In this document: positions 58,401 to 64,000 of the stretch, one piece after another
Layout: each line of letters begins with the position of its first letter
Numbering within the stretch: the stretch's first letter is position 1
Origin: Apostichopus japonicus
Lineage: Eukaryota > Echinodermata > Holothuroidea > Aspidochirotida > Stichopodidae
Reading direction: 5' to 3'
DNA length: 64,000 bases
Assembly (NCBI RefSeq): GCF_037975245.1
Contig: NC_092583.1
Span: 5,489,264 to 5,553,263, forward strand
Position numbers and translations under genes: made by a program
The notes under the pieces: model-generated
Database searches by the model: none
The model's input: only the letters and a program-made list of their open reading frames with translations
Told to the model about the DNA's origin: nothing

Positions 58401-61400
58401 AGCAGTAGAATTCTCACCAGTAAGTCGAAGATTTTTGAATCTATGAACTATGCAAACATGTTGTTTCAACAATTTATAAAGTAAATATTAAAATTCTGTA
58501 GCATAGTTACAAAGTTGCAAGTTTGTAGATGGTGGGTAGTAAGGCAATTAAAGCAAAACAGATATAAAAAGATGAGATGAGTAAGTAGTTAATCAGTCTC
58601 ATTGAAACAGTCACTTTCATGTTCCAGACTAATATGATCTTCTTTGCTACACTCAACAAGGTTTTCCTGGTTGAGACATTTAGTTCTCTATCTCACTCTC
58701 CAAGAACAATGTAGAGGGCCAGAGCCTCTAGGAAAGTACTTTGGCTATTGCAGGATACAGCAATTGAAAACAACTTGGTAACAAACTTGAAATAAGAATA
58801 GTCTTGCATTGTTAATATGAAAGAGTATGAACAAAGATAGTCTATACTACTCATTTTGGTCAATAATAATCGTAACGTTCGCATTCATGATGGCGTGTAT
58901 TTGTGTGTGTGTGTGTGTGCGTGGTTTTGTGACGCCCAGCTTGTATACAAGATATCTCAAGAAGGTAAGCTTGGGCCGATCTCATATTTAATAAGTATTT
59001 GAAACACATTGAGTACAAGAAGTCTATAGTTTTTGGTGAAGGTCAAAGGTCATTTGGAGTCACCAGGCGTAAAATTGTGTAAACCTTCTAAACACGATAT
59101 CTCAAGAAGGGAAGCTTGGGCAAATGTCATATTTAGTGTACAGAAGTACCACATTCAGTACAAGAAGCCTGTTGTTTTTGGTGGAGTCAAAGGTCATTTG
59201 GGGACATCAGAGGTCAAACTGTTGAAACCTTGTAAACAGGATTTTCTCAACATTGGAAGCTTGGGCAGATCCAATACCTGGTATGAAGGTGTATAACATT
59301 AAGTTAAAGAAGCCTATTGAGTTTGGTGGAGGTCAAAGGTCATTTGAAGTCAACAAATGCCAATCATTTACTACCGTCCCCTCTTACCTGTTTCTCTACA
59401 CTAATGTTTCTTTATTCTTCCTAAACATAATATCGGAAGGGAAGCTTGGAAATATCGCATATTTGGTGTGTAATTGTACCACAATGAGGACAAGAAGCCT
59501 AATGTTGTGGGCAGAGGTCAATGGTCCTTTGAGTTCACTAGGGGGAAAATTGTGAAAATCATGTTTGACACAATATTTCAACAAGGACAGATGTATCACA
59601 TTTAGTACAAGAAGCCTGTTGTTGAGGTCAATGGTTATTTCAGGACAGCCTGTGTCATTGTGAATTTCTTGTTTGTCACATCACACTGTTTTTCACTGAG
59701 ATCAAGTCTGTTGTACATCCTCACTATACATTACATCAGATTCATGAAGAGAAATACTCAAGTTATATCATTGAAACCACAATGCATTTTTGCATTCTGT
59801 TTATAGGATAGCAACCATTTGCTCACTGGAAGTAATGAAAAGATTCTTAGGATCTTTGACTTACAGCGGCCGGATGCTGAGCCTACATGTATAACAGGCC
59901 ATGAAGGAAGCATTCGCTATGTTTCATGGTTGAGAGACAGAAAACAGTTTATCACTGCTGCTGAAGACAAGACAGTTAGGTGAGACATCAATAACTTTCA
60001 AGATGACTTCCAAATCAGGGAGTAATTACCTGATTTGTGTCCATGATATCTCTCAGCTGATTTGCTTCTTATATAGAAATCAATTTGACATTTCTACTGC
60101 ATTGTATAGGATGAAAATTCCTTTGAAGTTGGTTGTATATTACGTTTGGACACACAATGGCTTAAAGCAGCCTCTATTTTTGGTCAATGTTTCAACAATA
60201 TTTGCTACTATTTGAAACTGAAATTCTGTAACAATAGTTCACCAGTTTGACTAGGCAAGTTTCATTTCAGAAAATGAAATTAAAATACAAATGTTCAGTA
60301 CTTCCATGTTGCTTTTTTGTTTTTTCTATGAGAAAGTGTCAGTACAAGAATTTAGAACCAAATAGAATTTATTGGTTCTTTGGTATTCATTTGATGACAA
60401 CTCTAGTAGGGTATTTTGTTTGATTAGTTGCAATATTATTTTGAGAAATCCATGGTAGGTTTGATCACTGGCGGATCCAGGGCCTCTGTTTGGGAGGGGC
60501 CAATGTGGCATTAGAGTAATATGGGGGAGGGGTCTAAGGGGAGGGGGTGTCCCCCTCCCCTTTGGAAAATTTTCTATTGCTGAATGCCCTCAGATGCAAT
60601 TTGGTGCGACAAAAGTGTACAATGGTGATGTTAATTTACTTCTAAAAAAATGTTTCCCAGGTGTAATTTTCTAAAATATTTATAAAACAAAGTTGGGATC
60701 ATCTTTCTCAAGAAATTTTATTTCTCATAGGTTATAAATTTCCGTTTGATAAATCTTGTCGAATAAACGGAAGCACTGTGTTAAGCAGTACATGTTGAAT
60801 ATTTGCCTTTTTTTGTGAAATAAATCTCAGTATTTACCAAGGCATAAACATTTCTCTGCAATAGATCTTCAAACCCTCTAATAATCCCAGGTGCATATCT
60901 CAAAGAAAACTTTATCTGAAGCGTAAATAACGTTTTTTCTGTGTTTATTAAGTTTTGATGGCAGATTTAAACTTGATTATTACACAAATTGTTGTGGCCA
61001 AGTGATGATACCTTTATATCCTTCAAGTTCTCTCTGTGCTGGGTAGCTCTGCTCAGCCACAACACACATTCTTGTTGTATTTGACACTCACTACAAAGTT
61101 GGAACCAAGCAACCAATACAGTGTAACCAATATAAATGTTCTACGGTAAATAGCGCAACCAGAAATAGGACAAAGTGAAAGGAGTCACAGAAGTAAACAG
61201 CCAAAAGAGGTACTGTAACAGTATGTATGTAAATACTGCATTGGCTTGATAGTTGATTACTTATGTCTCGATAATATAATATTACTATACATTGAGTGAT
61301 TGAAGTATTACCATAGTTGAGTTTAGAGTTGTAATGAATACCTGCAGGTGAGAATAAAGATGTATCTAGCTTCACAACGTTGATTCAAAGGATGTTTTTC

Positions 61401-64000
61401 CATACTTCATCTTATCTTTCTTGTTACTTATCTTGAACTTTGATTTTTCATATCTAGTAATAAGTAAAATACCACAGTGGCTATTTTATGCTAATCTCAC
61501 TTTACTTTACACAGGATCTGGGATGCTGCAAATGCTACTGAGATTAAAAGGCTTCAATTTGATTCTATTGCCCTAGGGATGGACATATCACATGATGGTA
61601 CCACTATGGTTATTGCATCTGGCAACACTGTCAGCTTTTGGGATTCCCAGAGGTACACTAAACTATGTGGGCTTCAATCTTTAGCATGTTCTTAAAACTG
61701 TGTCATACTGCAGTGTTTAGACCAGATTTATTTCTTTCGGCTAAGAACAGTAGTATAGCAATTATACATTAGGATGCTGAAATAACCAAGCTACATATTC
61801 ACCATAAATCAGTTTCAGCATTACTAAATGACAGGTACTTGCTGTCTTTTTATTTAAAAGTTAGTGAAACCTTGGCTAGTGAACTTATGCCTTGACAAAC
61901 CAGTTTAGTCACTTTGGTTTGGAAATTAAAAAATTCAACTTTGTCTATAAATGTTGTGCATACAAATGAAGAGGTGTTAGTTATATTTAGGAAATGTTTA
62001 CATTCCATTATTAAGTAGACCATGTATACCTTAGTAAATACCTTAATGCAGCAGCATTGTATGTTCCTATACAGCGTGCATCGCAAACATGCAACTTAGA
62101 GGTGGATGGGGCATGTAGGGATGGATAAGATGATCAGGTGTACAAATCTTAAAAACCATAGGGCTAACCAAAATGAGATATGGTTAAATCAGTTTCCAAG
62201 CAAAGGAACTTTAGAAGCAAGCTTTAACTGATACTTGGCTCATTTAATGTGTGCACGTGTGTGTGTGTGTGTGCATGTGTGTGGGGGGGGGGGGGGATAC
62301 TCTGATGGATGTTAATCAATTTATGCATCTAAACATAATTTATTATTATTAGTTAACATTTTTAGTAAAAATTGTTTCTGCTTATGGCATTCTCTTCTTT
62401 TTTGCTTTCTAATCCAGTATTTAATTTTTGGTCTTCAAATGTATGTCACTTTGCATGTTTCTTGCAGTTTTGAAAAACAAAAATCCTTTGAAGTTCCAAC
62501 ACCTGTTTACTCAGCTTGTCTTCATAACAGCAAGGACTTCTTTGTTGCGGGTGGAGAAGACTTTAAGCTTTACAAATTCAGTTATGCAGATGGAAGTGAA
62601 TTAGGTAAGACTGAGGAGAAATAGGTTAAATATATATATAGATATATGTGTAATAACAACACGTGATATGTAGAACATGTACCAACATAATAGGTACATG
62701 TTTGTTTCATACACCATCATTTTAATGTCATCTACAAAAATGGTTTACCTTTCTCAGTTTAAAGGCGTAGCAAAGTCTAAGATTAAAATGTAAAATATGA
62801 AATCCAGGAAAATGAAATACATAGGTCTAATGTCTCATCCTGATAAGCTTGTTGCGTTGCTGAGGCATAAACTTTTGAAATTTGTCCATCTTATTCGATG
62901 AGTTCATTGTTAAATGAAGTTCTGTCGATTACAGTTTAAAATCTCAGACTTGTTTATACTATATTCTTATTGTTCATTAGTTTATTCTGTTTGCGTACTG
63001 CATCATTTTCTGCAAGCAAAATGTGGGTATAATTTCCTTTTTGACATTCAGATTAAAATCAACTTCAGATAAAAATGGCTGTTTTTGTATTCATGTGTTC
63101 CTTTTGAGTTAGTAATGAAACATGTGGAATAGCTGCTGCCAGTGTAAAACACTGAAATATGACATGTAGTAAGGCATGCTTAATATCCTGTTTCAAAGAC
63201 TAAGATGGATGTCATTCCTAGCTCATTTGAAGAAGATGATCATTAACATTTGATTGAACATCTGGAGTAAAAGATCTAATTGTTTGAAATTTTACTGACC
63301 TAGAACAACAAAAACAAAACATTAAACTGTTGAAATTATACATCACATTTAAGCATTAAAACCTCAATGCATTCTGTATTTTGTGGAGAAGTTGAAACCC
63401 TTTTCTCTTTAGTTGCCTTTAGGTAATGATGATGCAATTATTTAAGAAAAACTTTCTTATCAGTCTCTCATTTAGTACTTTTACCTGTTATTTTTTTCTT
63501 TCTGAGTAAATTGCCGAAAGAAACCATACTGGAAAATTTCAAACAAATAAGAGTGAAGATGTTATAGACTTGATTTCCATGTTTTGTTTCTTAAGCTTAA
63601 CATGCAGCATTGCCCTCAGATTGTTAGGACTGGTTTGACCAGAACTGCAAAATTTTCCCTCTTTAAGTTGAAGTGTTTATTAATAATGCCAGTTCATTGA
63701 AAACATATCTACTTTTTAGACCATTACGCATCACTATTTTACACTCATCTGCAACTACAGTATTGATTCCTACCAATCTCTTGAGACTCCCTCAATTTGA
63801 AACACTATTCTCAGAGTTGATCACTTTTAATCATTTGACAGAATCATACAAAGGCCATTTTGGGCCAGTGCATTGTGTGCGCTTCTCACCAGATGGTGAG
63901 ATATATGCTAGTGGATCTGAAGATGGTACTTTACGTCTGTGGCAGACAACAGTTGGCAAGACTTATGGTCTGTGGAAATGGGAGGACCCAACAGAAGATG
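55315..64000 (+). CDS. STRAP: STRAP, serine-threonine kinase receptor-associated protein (WD40), 3' end beyond window
   Basis: Exons: 55315-55429, 56477-56612, 58338-58419, 59807-59979, 61515-61652, 62468-62604, 63842-64000 (continues). All borders are AG/GT and phases agree; 313 residues are seen of about 350 in known STRAPs. The start [15 protein letters not shown] and the blocks [35 protein letters not shown] and [19 protein letters not shown] match vertebrate STRAP closely. Seven WD40 blades: about 13-55, 57-97, 98-130, 140-172, 180-212, 220-258 and 264-297. In vertebrates STRAP damps TGF-beta signalling through the type I receptor and Smad7, and as UNRIP joins the SMN-Gemin complex in snRNP assembly, mostly in the cytoplasm. 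ATG has A at -3 and an in-frame TAA upstream at 55264-55266. The ancestral function is inferred from the family. Confidence 0.95.
56477..56612 (+). CDS. STRAP: STRAP exon 2 (residues 39-84)
   Basis: End of blade 1 and most of blade 2 ([29 protein letters not shown]). Phase 1 in, phase 2 out. Confidence 0.95.
56746..56835. repeat. TTAA MITE remnant in STRAP intron 2
   Basis: TTAA then AGGCATTGAAGACTCGCGCA, similar to the end of the MITE at 38211-38565 read in reverse (ACAAAGAAACGTCT, TCTGACCTAG). The other end is not found. Confidence 0.6.
57270..57598 (-). mobile_element. tRNA-derived SINE in STRAP intron 2
   Basis: On the - strand from about 57597: GGTGCGGTGGCTGTGTGGAT (A-box region) and GGTTCGAGGGTTTGATACCC (B-box region) in a Ser/Leu-tRNA-like spacing, then a body running to about 57270. 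Antisense to STRAP. Confidence 0.65.
58338..58419 (+). CDS. STRAP: STRAP exon 3 (residues 84-111)
   Basis: End of blade 2 ([14 protein letters not shown]) and start of blade 3 ([12 protein letters not shown]). Phase 2 in, phase 0 out at gtaagt. Confidence 0.95.
58890..58922. repeat. (TG)n microsatellite
   Basis: Short TG run in STRAP intron 3, immediately before the satellite array. Confidence 0.85.
58925..59680. repeat. Satellite array in STRAP intron 3, about 140-bp units
   Basis: Five to six units of the form GATATCTCAAGAAGGGAAGC ... CAAGAAGCCTATTGTTTTTG ... GAGGTCAAAGGTCATTTGG. Units carry perfect AGGTCAAAGGTCA at 59040-59052 and 59330-59342 and a one-base variant at 59184-59196. These match the DR1 consensus of RXR/HNF4-type nuclear receptors. 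Confidence 0.85.
59807..59979 (+). CDS. STRAP: STRAP exon 4 (residues 112-169)
   Basis: Blade 3 ([19 protein letters not shown]) and blade 4 ([11 protein letters not shown] ... AAEDKTVR). Phase 0 in, phase 2 out. Confidence 0.95.
60470..60620. repeat. GGCGGATCCAGGG-type MITE fragment
   Basis: Left-end-like CACTGGCGGATCCAGGG followed by GAGGGGGTGTCCCCCTCCCC and CAGATGCAATTTGGTGC, the inverted version of the block inside the MITE at 45955-46328. No right end. Confidence 0.6.
61515..61652 (+). CDS. STRAP: STRAP exon 5 (residues 169-215)
   Basis: [14 protein letters not shown], then blade 5 ([20 protein letters not shown]). Phase 2 in and out. Confidence 0.95.
62255..62297. repeat. TG microsatellite with G tract
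   Basis: GTGTGTGTGTGTGTGCATGTGTG followed by a run of 14 G at about 62282-62296, in STRAP intron 5. Confidence 0.85.
62468..62604 (+). CDS. STRAP: STRAP exon 6 (residues 215-261)
   Basis: Blade 6 ([35 protein letters not shown]). Phase 2 in, phase 1 out at gtaaga. Confidence 0.95.
62605..63841 (+). other. STRAP intron 6
   Basis: 1.2 kb of AT-rich intron with no repeat or exon noticed. Confidence 0.6.
63842..64000 (+). CDS. STRAP: STRAP exon 7 (residues 261-313, open at window end)
   Basis: Blade 7 ([32 protein letters not shown]) and [13 protein letters not shown]. Phase 1 in. Roughly 37 residues and the stop should follow beyond the window. Confidence 0.95.

Overview
This is eukaryotic nuclear DNA from an invertebrate. 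It is AT-rich, has long introns with canonical GT-AG splice sites, and is dense in short DNA transposons. The two protein-coding genes and the repeat style (G-tract MITEs, tRNA-headed SINEs, RTE-like and jockey/CR1-type LINE pieces) fit a non-vertebrate deuterostome, perhaps an echinoderm such as a sea cucumber. The species guess is inference.

Two host genes can be assembled exon by exon, both on the + strand. Gene 1 (1097-17901) has 11 exons whose splice phases all agree and encodes a 614-residue single-pass mucin-like membrane protein: signal peptide, Ser/Thr-rich region, SEA domain with a G-S-V-V-I self-cleavage motif, EGF-like cysteine module, transmembrane helix and a 177-residue cytoplasmic tail. 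Gene 2 (55315 to beyond the window end) is the WD40 protein STRAP; seven exons give the first 313 residues and the last exon(s) lie outside. A near-identical copy of exon 9 of gene 1 sits 2.7 kb downstream of its stop codon.

The rest is mostly transposon ground. 5.1-9.7 kb: a 76-bp-TIR element with 9-bp target duplication encloses a hAT element carrying a hAT transposase C-terminus, itself filled with smaller elements. 12.9-16.2 kb: hAT-type MITEs in gene 1 introns. 19.1-19.9 kb: 5'-truncated RTE-like LINE holding a 55-bp double-hairpin insertion. 24.3-27.2 kb: nested hAT-type elements, each with its own 8-bp target duplication. 28-36.6 kb: largely featureless. 36.6-45.1 kb: two head-to-tail copies of a 4.2-kb TIR element separated by one copy of the 10-bp target sequence. 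46-49 kb: unique-looking AT-rich DNA. 49-54.6 kb: a LINE remnant, tandem repeats, an acidic coding relic, and a satellite-bearing repeat interrupted by a 658-bp foldback element.

No operon-like or defence-like gene set is present. The strongest novelty candidates are the tandem TIR element, the foldback element with its paralogous empty site, the duplicated gene 1 exon, the double-hairpin module, and the satellite whose units carry perfect AGGTCA direct repeats.
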